NCBI GenBank assembly: GCA_036924285.1
Contig: JAYKYS010000010.1
Span: forward strand, 5,766,001 to 5,830,000
Length of the DNA: 64,000 nucleotides
Direction of reading: 5' to 3'
Origin: Asterella californica
Lineage: Eukaryota; Streptophyta; Marchantiopsida; Marchantiales; Aytoniaceae
Shown: one piece after another, positions 31,909-43,494 of the stretch
How the letters are laid out: each line of letters begins with the position of its first letter
Numbering within the stretch: position 1 is the first letter of the stretch
The notes under the pieces: model-generated
What the model was told of the DNA's origin: nothing
Databases searched by the model: none
Seen by the model: only the letters and a program-made list of their open reading frames with translations
Program-made: the position numbers and the translations under genes

Positions 31909-34308
31909 ATGGACGCTGAGAGCCTATCTCAATTCATAGATGAGGCTTCTACGTCTGGAGAGGTCCCGAGGGTGAATCCACTGAAAAGATCTGACATGCG
32001 ATTGCTTGAGGCATTCGCGTTGATCAGGCAACAACAACAAGCCGCTGAACGAAAGGAAGCAATGGCTACTAGAGCTTTGCAGTCTGTTGTGGGTTTGTTG
32101 GATCAGTTTGATGGAAAGAACATCTCCAAGTACCTTAAGTACTATTCTAGGGAGATGGAGTTGAGTAAAGTGCCGGAGAGAGAGATGGTCAACACATTTG
32201 AGCTTGCTGTCGTACTAGAGATACGAGAGCATGTGAAGGAGATCATTCAATCTCATGGCGCTACATGAGAAGAGTTTACTTTTTAATTAAAAGAAGAATA
32301 TTCTCTAGAAGATGCAGATCGAGTGACTAAGAAGTCATTCATGGAGTGGGTAAACAAACCCAATAAAGGGCTTGTTGCTACAGAGCTATTTAGGGAGTTC
32401 GAGAGACAGTTCCTTCAGTTGTCTCGGATGGAGAAGCTCACATTGGAGAACGACAAAGTGGAGCTGTTTCTGCAAGCAGCTAACAATGAGCTACAGAGGG
32501 AGTTGGAACTACTTCTGGAAGACAGGATGGAAGATACTGGGCTCACGGCTGATTGGAGGAAGGTTTCTGAAGCAGTGGGTGTACTTGCGAAGCGGGAGTA
32601 TCGAAGAGGGAAGGTGGTGGTAAGGCAAGAAGTGAGACCACCGCCAATCATACTACCTCGTAGGCAACCAACAATGCCTAATGTGCAAGCACCTACGGTA
32701 CAAGTACCTCCTATTTCATTTCCTGCTGTTCCTGTCCCTATGGTTGCACCTCAAAAAGATGCAATAGAGGAATTGGTAAAAGGGATGAGAGACTTGCAGA
32801 TTAAGCTAGCAAGGCTAGAGGAGAAAGGAGGAGTACTTGAGAGCAAAACCGCTCCAAAGCAAGGGTATGTGCAGAGATGTATGTGGTGCGATAGCACTGA
32901 ACATCACCGGAAGGAGTGCGGAGACTTTGCTGACATCTTACGGCAAGGAGTGATCTACTGGAGGGAGGGGAAGGTTGTCTTAAAGGAGACAGGTGAGATC
33001 CTCAAAACTAACTTTGGAAGAGGAGGGATGAGGCAAGTTTTAGAGGATTATCTTTCACAACATGCTGAGGTATCAGTAAAAGCCGCTACCTATGGGGTTG
33101 AGGTAGTGAAAGATAGAGATAGTACTTCTGAAGAGGAAGTAAAGGCGAGTGAAATATGGAGTCATGTTGTGACCACAATGGAGAAAGGAAAAGCAACAAG
33201 GGGTGAGTTACTCAAGGTGGCCACGACAATCAGAGGTGCTACTGGATGGAGTGATCCAGTAGATACAATGTCTGTACACGCCTACTTGGCAAAGAGTCAA
33301 CATGAGGCTCTCATGGAGGAGAAGCGTAGGAGGGATGATGCTGGTCCTAGTGAGGAGAGAAGTACTCCTAAGAGACAGTTACGAGGTGAGAAACCTCGGC
33401 TAGATACAACGCCGGTGCGAGAAGAGACTATGGAGGAAGTTCTACCATCTACTACAGAGAGGTTAGAAAGGAGTAAGAAAGGTAAGCTTGCTACCTACAA
33501 GCTGCAGTCAGATATTGAAGTTGCTATAGATTTGAAGGGGGTGTTAGAAGAGAGAGTGCTCAACGCGAAGATTGAGTTTACTTTACGAGAGATCCTTGGA
33601 ATAGCAAAGAAAGAGTTCCATGATGTCATTATTGACACCATCAAGAGGAAGAGGCAGTTGACAGGAGAGACTGCTATGACAAACGCTCTAGATACGAGAA
33701 TAACGAAGGAGGAGGAGCAAGAGTTAGCTAAATATTGCACCAGTCATAAGGTTCGATTTGCTGTCGATGAAGATGAGGGAGATGATAGGGTTCCCAGTTA
33801 TTATACTAGGGGACATTGGGCTAGAGGTACTACGGAGACCTTGGTGAAGATAGGAGATTTGGTAGATCCGGTGGTTGCTCTCATTGACCATGGATCTGAG
33901 ATTAACATCGTATCCAAAGATGTCTATAAGCGAGGGAAGTGGTCCATTGACACAGAGCATGGTTGGATGATCCGGGCAGCGAACAACACACAGGGAGAAC
34001 TCTACGGTGCTTGTCCGGATGTAAGGGTGAAGATTGGGGATGTAGTCATAGAGCAAAACTTTTTTGTTCAAGACACTACTTCGTATCCGGTAATTCTTGG
34101 ACAGCCATACATTACGGCTGTAAGGATGGAGACCAAGGTGCTGGATGATGGATCTGCATATGCTAGGATCAGAAATCAAGACGGTAAGAGAGCAGTGCAA
34201 TTTCTAACTGTACCTCCTAACCATGAGCGCAATCGGGAGAACTTGCGGAGTGGTTCTCTTCCTAAAGTCACTGAAGAGTTTAAGGATTTTTGCATAGGGT
34301 CACCATAG
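31909..34308 (+). pseudogene. E6 gag-protease polyprotein (two internal stops)
   Basis: ATG at 31909 begins MDAESLSQFIDEAS. The capsid-like helical region contains FDGKNISKYLKYYSREMELS, matching E2 and E7. A TGA at 32266 and a second stop shortly after (about 32284) interrupt it, then DRVTKKSFMEW continues in the same frame. Zinc knuckle CMWCDSTEHHRKEC (CX2CX4HX4C) is at about 32879-32920. Conserved helical segment VLNAKIEFTLREILGIAKKE near 33557-33616. Protease: ALIDHGSEINIVS (Asp-His-Gly triad, near 33877) and ILGQPYITA. It ends FCIGSP at 34308. About 30 nt separate this stop from the opening of pol. Confidence 0.9.
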
Positions 34309-34337
34309 AGCGAGGGTATGGTGATACCGATACATAG

Positions 34338-37300
34338 AAGGAGGTACTCTCGCCAGCGAAGGGAAGTGCCTTTTGTACAGGAGTTGTGGGATTTTCTGAG
34401 GGTGGATTTGCTTTATATACGCAGCTTGTTGATCTACAGAAGTGGGAGCGAAAGGCTGTGGAAAGAGTTGAGAAAGATCTAAAAAGAGTGTGTGTACTTG
34501 ACGAGGAGGATAGAATAGCGGGTGTTTACATGGAGATGGGATTAGAGGATCCTTTGGAGGAACTTACCAAGATTGAGAAAAGGAGTGAAGATCAACTGGT
34601 GGAAATAAATTCTAGAGAGCTCTATTCGATCATAGAGTCATTCCAGAAACCAGAAGTCAGGGTTGAAACCAAGTACAAAACGGTAGATAGAAAGGTTAAG
34701 CCTGTAGCTCAACCTTTACCCGATGACTCCAACCACCAAGTTCAGCAAGCTTCGAAGGAGAAGAGCTTAAGGGATCCTCGCCAAGTGGGTCACAAGTTTA
34801 CTGCAGCTACGCTCAAGGAGTTGAAGGTAGGATCCGCAGATTTTCTCTTTCCTATTGAAGAGCAAGAGTTCAAAGAGATGTTGAGTAAGCATGGGAAGGC
34901 TTTTTCTTTTGAAGCTTCGGAGATATGATGCGTGGATCCGAGCGTAGTAGCTCCAATGATTATCTTTACAGTGTCGCATGCACCTTGGGACTTGAGACCA
35001 ATCCTTGTACCTAGGGCTCATCTACCTAAGCTTATGGAGCTTCTAAAGGAGAAAATGCAGATGAAGATTCTCGAACCTTCATTTGCACCGTATTCCAGTC
35101 GTTGGTTTACAGTTCCGAAAAAGAGTGGAGCGTTACGCTTCATTCAAGATATGCAGCCAGTAAACCAAGTGACTATCAGGAATACAGGGATAGGACCGAT
35201 TGTAGGAGAGTTTGCTGAAGCATTTACTAGAAGAGCGATCTATTCTGTGAGAGATCTCTACTCCGGATACGATCAATTTCAACTTGCCGAAAGAAGTAGG
35301 GATGTCACCACTATGAGGACTCCGTTGGGACTGGTAAGGGTGTGCACATTACCACAAGGGGCTACTAACTCAGTGGCGCACATGATGAATGGGATGAATA
35401 AAGTCTTACGAGATTTTATTCCGGAGAAGACAATGCCGTTCTTGGATGACATTCCAATCAAGGGTTGTCCAGAGGAGGAGAAGGATGAAGCGACAGATCA
35501 AAGGGGGTGCCGTAAGTTTGTTGTTGATCACATTGCAGATGTTGATAAGATATTGTCACGTCTTGAGGAAATCCACTTGACGTTATCAGGAGCTAAGTCC
35601 TCGTTTGGAGTGCGAAAGGTTGTGATTGTGGGACATTTGTGTGGATGGTTTGGTCGTAGGCCTGATCCAAGTAAGGTAGATGCCATCCAACGGATGAAGG
35701 ATACATGTAGTTCGCAAACTGAAGTACGGAGGTTCTTAGGGGCTTGTGTATTCTATCATGTTTGGATTCCTCACTTTGCACATGTTGCTGATCCTTTATA
35801 CGGCTTGCTTCGGAAAGGCAAGAAGTTTAAGTGGGACGAGAAGCACTCAGAGGCAGTTCGAAGGCTAAAAGAACTGTTGTCTTCCCCGCTTGTACTTCGT
35901 AGAGTCAGCTATGAAGGAGATAAACCTGTAGTTCTGACTGTTGATAGTAGTCCTATAGCAATTGGATGGGCTGTGGGGCAAGATGATGAAGAAGGGAACA
36001 GGTTTGCTGTGCGGTTCGGCGCGAAGGTGTTGAGTGAGCGACAAAGGAAGTACCCACATGTGAAGCGAGAACTATGGGGGGTGGTTACAACTATGAAGGC
36101 TGAGAAAGATTACCTGATTGGAGCATCGGTGGTTGTGGAGACTGATTGTTTGTCATTGTTGGGAATGATTACGAATTGTAACACTCCTGATATTGCTATG
36201 CTAAGGTGGATAGCGTACATCAAATCATTGAATCCTGAATTCAAGCACATAGCCGATAAGGATAATCCAGTAGCAGACATGTTGTCTCGAGCAAGATATG
36301 AAGGAGAGGAAGATATGATCGAGGACACAGAGGATGTTGGCACTGCCGTCTTTTCTAGAGCGCAAAAGGGAGAAGCAGTGTATCCAAAACCATTCGAAGA
36401 GGAGTTGTACGAGGGTGAATGGATAGATATTGGGCGTTATCTTAGCACGTTGCTGAAGCACCATGAGTGGAGTGATATACATTTCAAACAGGTCAGGAAG
36501 AAGGCATACAACTATCTATTACAAGGTGGTTATCTATGGAAGCGATCTAAGCGAGATGTTGATCCACCACAAAGAGTTGTGTGTAAGAAAGAGATGCAGA
36601 CGTAACTTATTCGAGAGTTCCATGACAGTTTATGGGCTGGACATCGAGGTATTTATGCGACCTTCACAAAACTCAAGGAGAGGTACTGGTGGCGTAATAT
36701 GTATAGAGATGTTGTGAGGTTTGTAGAATCGTGTCAGACTTGTCAGATGTACTCAGAGATCAGACATCGAGACGGTTTGCACCCTACGTATCCGCTTGCA
36801 ATCCATTACAAATGGGTAGTAGATCTGGTTATCATGCCAGTGGGGATATGGCAAATGCGGTATTTGGCTCTTGCACGAGAGGATCTGTCCAATCAAGTGG
36901 AAGGACGGGCTTTGCGTACAAAGTCCACTAAAGGAGTTTGCAGATTCTTGTTGGAGGACGTGATCTGTAGGTACGGGTGTGTTGGGAAGATTACAGCAGA
37001 TCGTGGAGAGCTGAATACTCTCGAAGCTAAGCAGTTCTTTGAGAGATGCGGGGTGAAACTAGCTCTTACTACGGCCTACAATCCAGAAGGGAATGCTAAG
37101 AGTGAGCGAGGTCATCCTCCTATTGTTAAAGCCATTGTGAAAGCTTGTAGAGGAAGGGTGAAGGAGTGGCCAAGGTTCTTACCTTTTGCTTTATGGGCTG
37201 ATCGCTGCACACATAGTTCAGTGACTGGGTACATGCCAGCACAGCTAATGCAAAGGCAAAAACCTATCATGCCCATCGAGGAGCACATTCCTACTTGGAG

Positions 37301-37792
37301 CGTTCTACCTTGGGAGGATAATATGTCTAAGGAGGATCTTCTTGCGCTTCAGATTCGTCAATTGGAAAGAAGACCCGAGGACATAGAGATTGCAGTTGAT
37401 AGGTTGAGAAAGGCTCAGTTGAAGAATAAGGACAGGTTTGATGAGCGTCATCGGTTGCGACCAAAGGAGATTAAGGAAGGCGATTGGGTGTTGGTGTATG
37501 ATTGTAGCTTGGACAACCAACACAGTGCTCTTAGAAAATTCTCTAAGCGGTGGTTTGGACCATATGTGGTTCTTGTTGTACATGACAATGCTACATATTC
37601 ACTTCGGGAGCTTGATGGATCAAAGCTCAAAGTTCTCATTGCAGGAAAGCGTGTGAAACTCTTCAAGAAGCGAGATGAAGAGATAAGCGTGGAAGAAGTT
37701 GGAGCGGAGTTTGATCTCTTAGACGACGACGAGGGTGATTTGGTTCTTGAGGATGCTGATGACGATGACATCATTCAAGATGACGAAGACGT
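34338..37792 (+). pseudogene. E6 pol: RT, RNase H, integrase (two stops)
   Basis: One open frame, -1 relative to gag-protease, from 34338. N-terminal linker (VDLQKWERKAVERV, KYKTVDRKVKP), stop TGA at 34926, then VDPSVVAPMIIFTV. RT: SRWFTVPKKSGALRF, YSVRDLYSGYDQFQL, TPLGLVRVCTLPQGATNSV and catalytic PFLDDIPIKG (about 35436-35465). RNase H: LTVDSSPIAIGWAVGQ, VETDCLSLLGMI and NPVADMLSRA. Stop TAA at 36603 (CAA in E5). Integrase: EFHDSLWAGH...CQTCQ, VVDLV, ITADRGEL and NAKSERG, C-terminal GDWVLVYDCS and WFGPYVVL. Past 37792 the frame reads into E7; the true stop is TGA 43426-43428 after E7. Confidence 0.92.
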
Positions 37793-39814
37793 TGTCGCGT
37801 CGGACGTTTTGCGTGAAGGATGTCCAGGAAAACACGAGGTTCCTGGCTGTGGAGATGTTGCGTGCTGAAACAGAGACAAGACAGAGAAGAACAACCACGA
37901 AAAGGAATGCTGCGATATATACCACTCCCAAATGTATGTACACTGCCGTTTCTTTCTCCTAACATCACAAAACTGAGGAACAGACCAGAGCGGTCTGTAA
38001 CCTACTTCAGAAGCCCTGAAACAAACCCCTGAATCGCAACCCTAGCCCGAAATCGCCGAAGCGTAGCTCAAAGCAAGAGAAACTTCTCTTTGCTAACAAA
38101 CAGAGCCACAACAGTATCACGCGATCCAAACCCAAGTCCAAACCACATCCATGCACTAGCTCTTGGCTAAAGCTAGCTACCACAAGTTGTACACAACCAA
38201 CTAAGTCCCTAACGAACTCAAAAGAGCAAAACCCGTAACGAAGGAACCGAAAAAGGCCTATCTGTGGACTTCCTCCTTTCGCTGAACGGACTTCAGATGT
38301 CGATAGGGTCTCCTCCGCTGACTCCGTTAACCCAAGAACCCTTCAGATCCGACTCCTGATAGCCGAGATATCGCCGATTTTCGGTCGTAGGTGACCGAAC
38401 TTTCAAAAATTACTCCCTGCGGCTTATAACCGCACACCACGCACAAACGGATCGCCTAAACTGACATCCGTCTTCTCTGGTAGGTAGATCTAGCTATCCT
38501 GAATCCAACAAGACTCCAAACAAGTCGTTTGGAGTTCCCCTTGCAAAACCACTCGAGAAATTTGGTCGCAGGTTGCAAAAAACTGACGTAAATCGGCTCC
38601 CTACGGCTCAAATTCGCTCACCACACCCAAACCAACAATCCAGTTCACTTACAGTCTTCTCCTATGCGTAGATGAAGACTCCTTGATCACGTAGGCACCA
38701 AAAACGAAGAGCTTGGCACACCAATCGCGAAGAACAGCCCAACCTCAGATCGCAGGTGAACGAAAATCTGATGTAAGCGCTTCCCTGCGAGTCAATTTCA
38801 CTCAGAATTTCCAAACCGCCCGATGAAAACTGGTATCGTCTTCAATTTCCTGTAGAACTCGGTGTTCTGATCCCGTTGGATCTAAGGACAACAAGTTTGG
38901 ACTCCGGAACGGTCCGAACGGTCCAACTCTCCTTCACAGGTAACTGAAAACTCCAAATCTGCTTCCTGCGTCTCAATTTCACTCAGTACGCACTCCCCGA
39001 TCCGTCTCTTCCCTAACCGTTTGAACCAGTGTGTAGCCTGCACAGATCTGAACCCAACGACGCCTTGCACGCTTGCATTGGACTCCTAAATCTCCCGAAC
39101 CGTCTGTTGACAGATCGTAGACGCAAGCTAACCCCTTAAGCACCCCCTTGTTACAGTCTGTACGTATGAAGTTCAACCCTCAATAATAAGAAGCAGGTCC
39201 CTTGCGTCTTTGATATAACGCCTGAAGCCGTAAATACCCAGTCAGCAAGTAACTAGGGGTCTAGCTTGATTTTACCTTCTTTCGAATCGCATAACTTCTT
39301 CTCTGGATGTCCAAACGAAGTAAACAAGATGCCCATGGAAAGCTGACAGCGAGCTCTACCCATCTATGTGATGAAAGTGAAGATCCGAAGTTGCGCCAAA
39401 AGCCCGTAAGCTGGAGCCTAGCTTGTTTTCTCCATCTTTCGAGTCCTGTAACTTCTCCACTAGGCGTCCAAACGAAGTAGATGAAGTGCCTATGGAAAGC
39501 TGACAAGGAGCTCTATCCACTGGTGCGATAAAAACGAAGATCCGAAGTGGTGCCAAAAGCCCGTAAGCTGGGGCCTAGCTTGTTTTCTCCATCTTTCGAG
39601 TCTTGTAACTTTTCCACTAGGCGTCCAAATGAAGTAGATGAAGTGTCTATGGAAAGCTGACAAGGAGCTCTACCCATCTATGCGATGAAAATGGAGATCT
39701 GAGATTACGCCAAAAGCCCGTAAGCTGGAGCCTAGCTTGTCTTCTCATGAGTGTCTTTGGAGCGACAAGCATCGAAGTTTGAATTTCAGGTAGGAGCCGG
39801 TCCACGACACGACA
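37793..39814 (-). repeat. E7 3' LTR
   Basis: In the sense strand it starts at 39814 (TGTCGTGTCGTGGACC) and ends at 37793 (CGACGCGACA). It includes the 157-bp tandem repeats described separately. No protein-coding signal; small ORFs here are not shared with E5 or E6 LTRs. Confidence 0.92.
39260..39730 (-). repeat. E7 LTR tandem repeat, three 157-bp units
   Basis: Units start at 39260, 39417 and 39574, each beginning near CTAGCTTG and holding CCAAAAGCCCGTAAGCT, with a possible AAGCT...AGCTT hairpin. The sense-strand position is about 85-555 nt into the LTR, the usual place of U3 enhancers. Same array in the other LTR at 42864-43333 (157, 157, 156 bp). Confidence 0.9.
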
Positions 39815-40520
39815 TCCATCCCCTCCAAACTTGTGCATCCTCCGGTATGCACCAGAGATACCAACCAAGGAGTGGACCGGCACGCACACTCATTCCCATC
39901 TTGTTATCCTCCCTCCCATCTCAATCAACCTCATCCTCAAGTTCGTAACTCGATCGTCATCTTGAAGTTGCTACCCTGCCATGATCCTCCCTAGATCCAT
40001 GCTCATCGACCTTCACCTCGAACCTCCCATCCAATCACCCCCTCTAGATGTACACATCTTCAATATGCGAAGACATAGAAAGAATAACCCATCATACCAT
40101 AGAATTGTCTTCCATCTGCCCTGTAGAACCTCACCGTTGAGGTTTGTAACCCAAGTGTCGTAGTAGATATCCCTCATCCTGCCAATCATCACCCGTATCC
40201 TGACAGTAACCCTCAACCTCAAGCATGTACATGTCGTTGTACGTATCCAACTCTTTTTCTTTTTTTTTTGTTTTTCTGAAAAAAAAGGAACCACACTGCT
40301 GCAACCAAAATCATCAACTGCAACCATCATAGTCTCGCTGTAGAATAGTATCTTCCTCAACCATCATCCTCCCTGATATCTTCTTATGAAAATCCTCACA
40401 ACCTCCCAAGCATCATCCTCTCAACCTTTTCCTGAAAATATTTACAATCCTCCAAGCATCATCCTCCCAACACAAATCACCTTCAGCAATGGCTTCTCCC
40501 CTGTAAGCCATCGTTACCCA
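39815..40520 (-). other. E7 interior without coding
   Basis: Starts with the polypurine tract TTTGGAGGGGATGGA (minus strand, against the LTR). The rest is C/A-rich with repeated CATCATCCTCC-like words and a T-rich run followed by an A-run (about 40255-40288) that could fold back. No gene seen. Confidence 0.6.
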
Positions 40521-41254
40521 TCATCTTATACCCGTAGCCTCGATAGCATCCGTCCATTCTCCTTCGTCCTCAGCATGTCCGTTCTTGATGATGTCAATGA
40601 TGACATCATGGACTCTCCTTGTAGCTGCATCCAAGACCTCCCTTGAAATGAACCCAACCTTGACATCTTGAATGCGTTCCTCCCAACCTCCCTTCAAATC
40701 CATCGTCATCATCTCCGCATCTGGTTGTTGTTTGTCTGCAACCAGATCACCCACGTCCGCTATCTGCACCTCAACCATCTCCTCCGGTTGTGAAGGATCG
40801 CCCTCCTCAAAAACGATTTCTTGGTTACTCGATCTGAGTTCTCCAAGAAATACTCCTCCACTAGCGCATGTGAAAATGTATCCCAGTTCCTCCCAAAATG
40901 CTTTGCTAGACCCTTCACATGCTCCCTTATCCCAGGTACCACAGCGAGTTCGAACGTCTCGATCATCTCCTTCCCCGGTACCTGATCCAAATCCATCTCC
41001 ATCTTGTAACATCTCAAGTACTCAGAGATATCTTTCCCGCCAAAAAGATCAAACTTGTCGATCATCCTTCCAAGCGCCTTCTTCCCCAAAGTCTTCTTTT
41101 GTTGGTTCCCTTGCTCTTGTCGCATAAACAAAGTGAAGGCTTGAAACAATCGTGCAGTTGCTGCATCCAACTGCATCCCTGATATACACTCCGATCCGTC
41201 CATCCCGTCCATAGTCATGGCTCGTCCCATCCTCCCATCCTCCCATGATCCCAA
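40521..41254 (-). pseudogene. E7 gag remnant
   Basis: The ORF from 41254 gives 164 aa: KFDLFGGKDISEYLRCYKME, MIETFELAVVPGIREHVKGL and SDRVTKKSFL match E6 and E2 gag capsid helices. A deletion then joins it, with a frame change, to the later conserved gag segment (RIQDVKVGFISREVLDAATR, VHDVIIDIIKN), which ends near 40521. Zinc knuckle and protease are absent. Whether this fragment is translated is unknown; it may persist because the packaging signal overlaps it. Confidence 0.8.
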
Positions 41255-41381
41255 CCGTCTACAAATCCATCATCCCAGGTCCACAGCATCCTCCCGAACA
41301 ACCAAATTCACCTTCATCATCGTTCATGATTGTTGATCTCCTCTGTCCAGTTCTGACACACAAAAATCTCCACCCCGGACC

Positions 41382-41399
41382 TTCACGTCGAGTTCACCA
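41382..41399 (-). promoter_or_regulatory. E7 primer-binding site
   Basis: The sense strand TGGTGAACTCGACGTGAA lies four nt from the 5' LTR and is identical to the E6 site. Confidence 0.7.
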
Positions 41400-41403
41400 C
41401 CTA

Positions 41404-43417
41404 TGTCGCGTCGGACGTTTTGCGTGAAGGATGTCCAGGAAAACACGAGGTTCCTGGCTGTGGAGATGTTGCGTGCTGAAACAGAGACAAGACAGAGAAG
41501 AACAACCACGAAAAGGAATGTTGCGATATATACCACTCCCAAATGTATGTACACTGCCGTTTCTTTCTCCTAACAGCACAAAACTGAGGAACAGATCAGA
41601 GCGGTCTGTAACCTACTTCAGAAGCCCTGAAACAAACCCATGAATCGCAACCCTAGCCCGAAATCGCCGAAGCGTAGCTCAAAGCAAGAGAAACTTCTCT
41701 TTGCTAACAAACAGAGCCACAATAGTATCACGCGATCCAAACCCAAGTCCAAACCACATCCATGCACTAGCTCTTAGCTAGCTACCACAAGTTGTACACA
41801 ACCAACTAAAACCCTAACGAACTCAAAAGAGCAAAACCCGTAGCGAAGGAACCGAAAAAGACCTATCTGTGGACTTCCTCCTTTCGCTGAACGGACTTCA
41901 GATGTTGATAGGGTCTCCTCCGCTGACTCCGTTAACCCAAGAACCCTTCAGATCCGACTCCTGATAGCCGAGATATCGCCGATTTTCGGTCGTAGGTGAC
42001 CGAACTTTCAAAAATTACTCCCTGCGGCTTATAACCGCACACCACGCACAAACGGATCGCCTAAACTGACATCCGTCTTCTCTGGTAGGTAGATCTAGCT
42101 ATCCTGAATCCAACAAGACTCCAAACAAGTCGTTTGGAGTTCCCTTGCAAAACCACTCGAGAAATTTGGTCGCAGGTTGCAAAAAACTGACGTAAATCGG
42201 CTCCCTGCGGCTCAAAATGGCTCACCACACCCAAACCAACAATCCAATTCACTTACAGTCTTCCCCTATGCGTAGATGAAGACTCCCTGATCACGTAGGC
42301 ACCAAGAACGAAGAGCTTGGCACACCAATCGCGAAGAACAGCCCAACCTCAGATCGCAGGTGAACAAAAATCTGATGTAAGCGCTTCCCTGCGAGTCAAT
42401 TTCACTCAGAATTTCCAAACCATCCGATGAAAACTGGTATCGTCTTCAATTTCCTGTAGAACTCGGTGTTCTGATCCCGTTGGATCTAAGGACAACAAGT
42501 TTGGACTCCGGAACGGCCCGAACGGTCCAACTCTCCTTCACAGGTAACTGAAAATCCCAAATCTGCTTCCTGCATCTCAATTTCACTCAGTACGCACTCC
42601 CCGATCCGTCTCTTCCCTAACCGTTTGAACCAGTGCGTAGCCTGCACAGATCTGAACCCAACGACGCCTTGCGCGCTTGCATTGGACTCCTAAATCTCCC
42701 GAACCGTCTGTTGACAGATCGTAGACGCAAGCTAACCCCTTAAGCACCCCCTTGTTACAGTCTGTACGTATGAAGTTCAACCCTCAATAATAAGAAGCAG
42801 GCCCCTTGCGTCTTTGATATAACGCCTGAAGCCGTAAATACCCAGTCAGCAAGTAACTAGGGGTCTAGCTTGATTTTACCTTCTTTCGAATCGCATAACT
42901 TCTTCTCTGGATGTCCAAACGAAGTAAACAAGATGCCCATGGAAAGCTGACAGCGAGCTCTACCCATCTATGTGATGAAAGTGAAGATCTGAAGTTGCGC
43001 CAAAAGCCCGTAAGCTGGAGCCTAGCTTGTTTTCTCCATCTTTCGAGTCCTGTAACTTCTCCACTAGGCGTCCAAACGAAGTAGATGAAGTGCCTATGGA
43101 AAGCTGACAAGGAGCTCTATCCACTGGTGCGATAAAAACGAAGATCCGAAGTGGTGCCAAAAGCCCGTAAGCTGGAGCCTAGCTTGTTTCTCCATCTTTT
43201 GAGTCTTGTAACTTTTCCACTAGGCGTCCAAATGAAGTAGATGAAGTGTCTATGGAAAGCTGACAAGGAGCTCTACCCATCTATGCGATAAAAATGGAGA
43301 TCTGAGATTACGCCAAAAGCCCGTAAGCTAGAGCCTAGCTTGTCTTCTCATGAGTGTCTTTGGAGCGACAAGCATCGAAGTTTGAATTTCAGGTAGGAGC
43401 CGGTCCACGACACGACA
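41404..43417 (-). repeat. E7 5' LTR
   Basis: This 2014-bp partner of 37793-39814 carries small indels, for example one missing base in the third 157-bp unit and a short deletion near 41776. It carries the promoter for E7, but no clear TATA box was recognised. Confidence 0.92.
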
Positions 43418-43421
43418 ACGT

Positions 43422-43494
43422 TGTGTGATGCCGTCCACAACTTGTAAGTGTTTGTGGCGCATGCCGGAGGATGCGTAGGTTTAGAGGGGGTGGA
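43422..43494 (+). promoter_or_regulatory. E6 pol stop and polypurine tract
   Basis: The first bases complete E6 pol (GTT GTG TGA, stop 43426-43428). TTTAGAGGGGGTGGA at 43480-43494 abuts the 3' LTR and is the plus-strand primer. Confidence 0.8.

Larger units (their letters stand above)
37793..43417 (-). mobile_element. E7: non-autonomous element of the TGTCG lineage (gag remnant only)
   Basis: Two LTRs, 37793-39814 (2022 bp) and 41404-43417 (2014 bp), surround only 1.6 kb of interior. TSD ACGT (37789-37792 and 43418-43421). The interior has a polypurine tract (GGAGGGGATGGA), a short gag remnant and the same primer site as E6, but no protease, RT or integrase. It must have moved using proteins of a relative. 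It is inserted inside E6, so it is younger than E6. Confidence 0.93.

Noticed and set aside
40251..40290. Rho-independent terminator (T-run with A-run)
   Set aside because: Eukaryotic element interior; a simple homopolymer slip region explains it.
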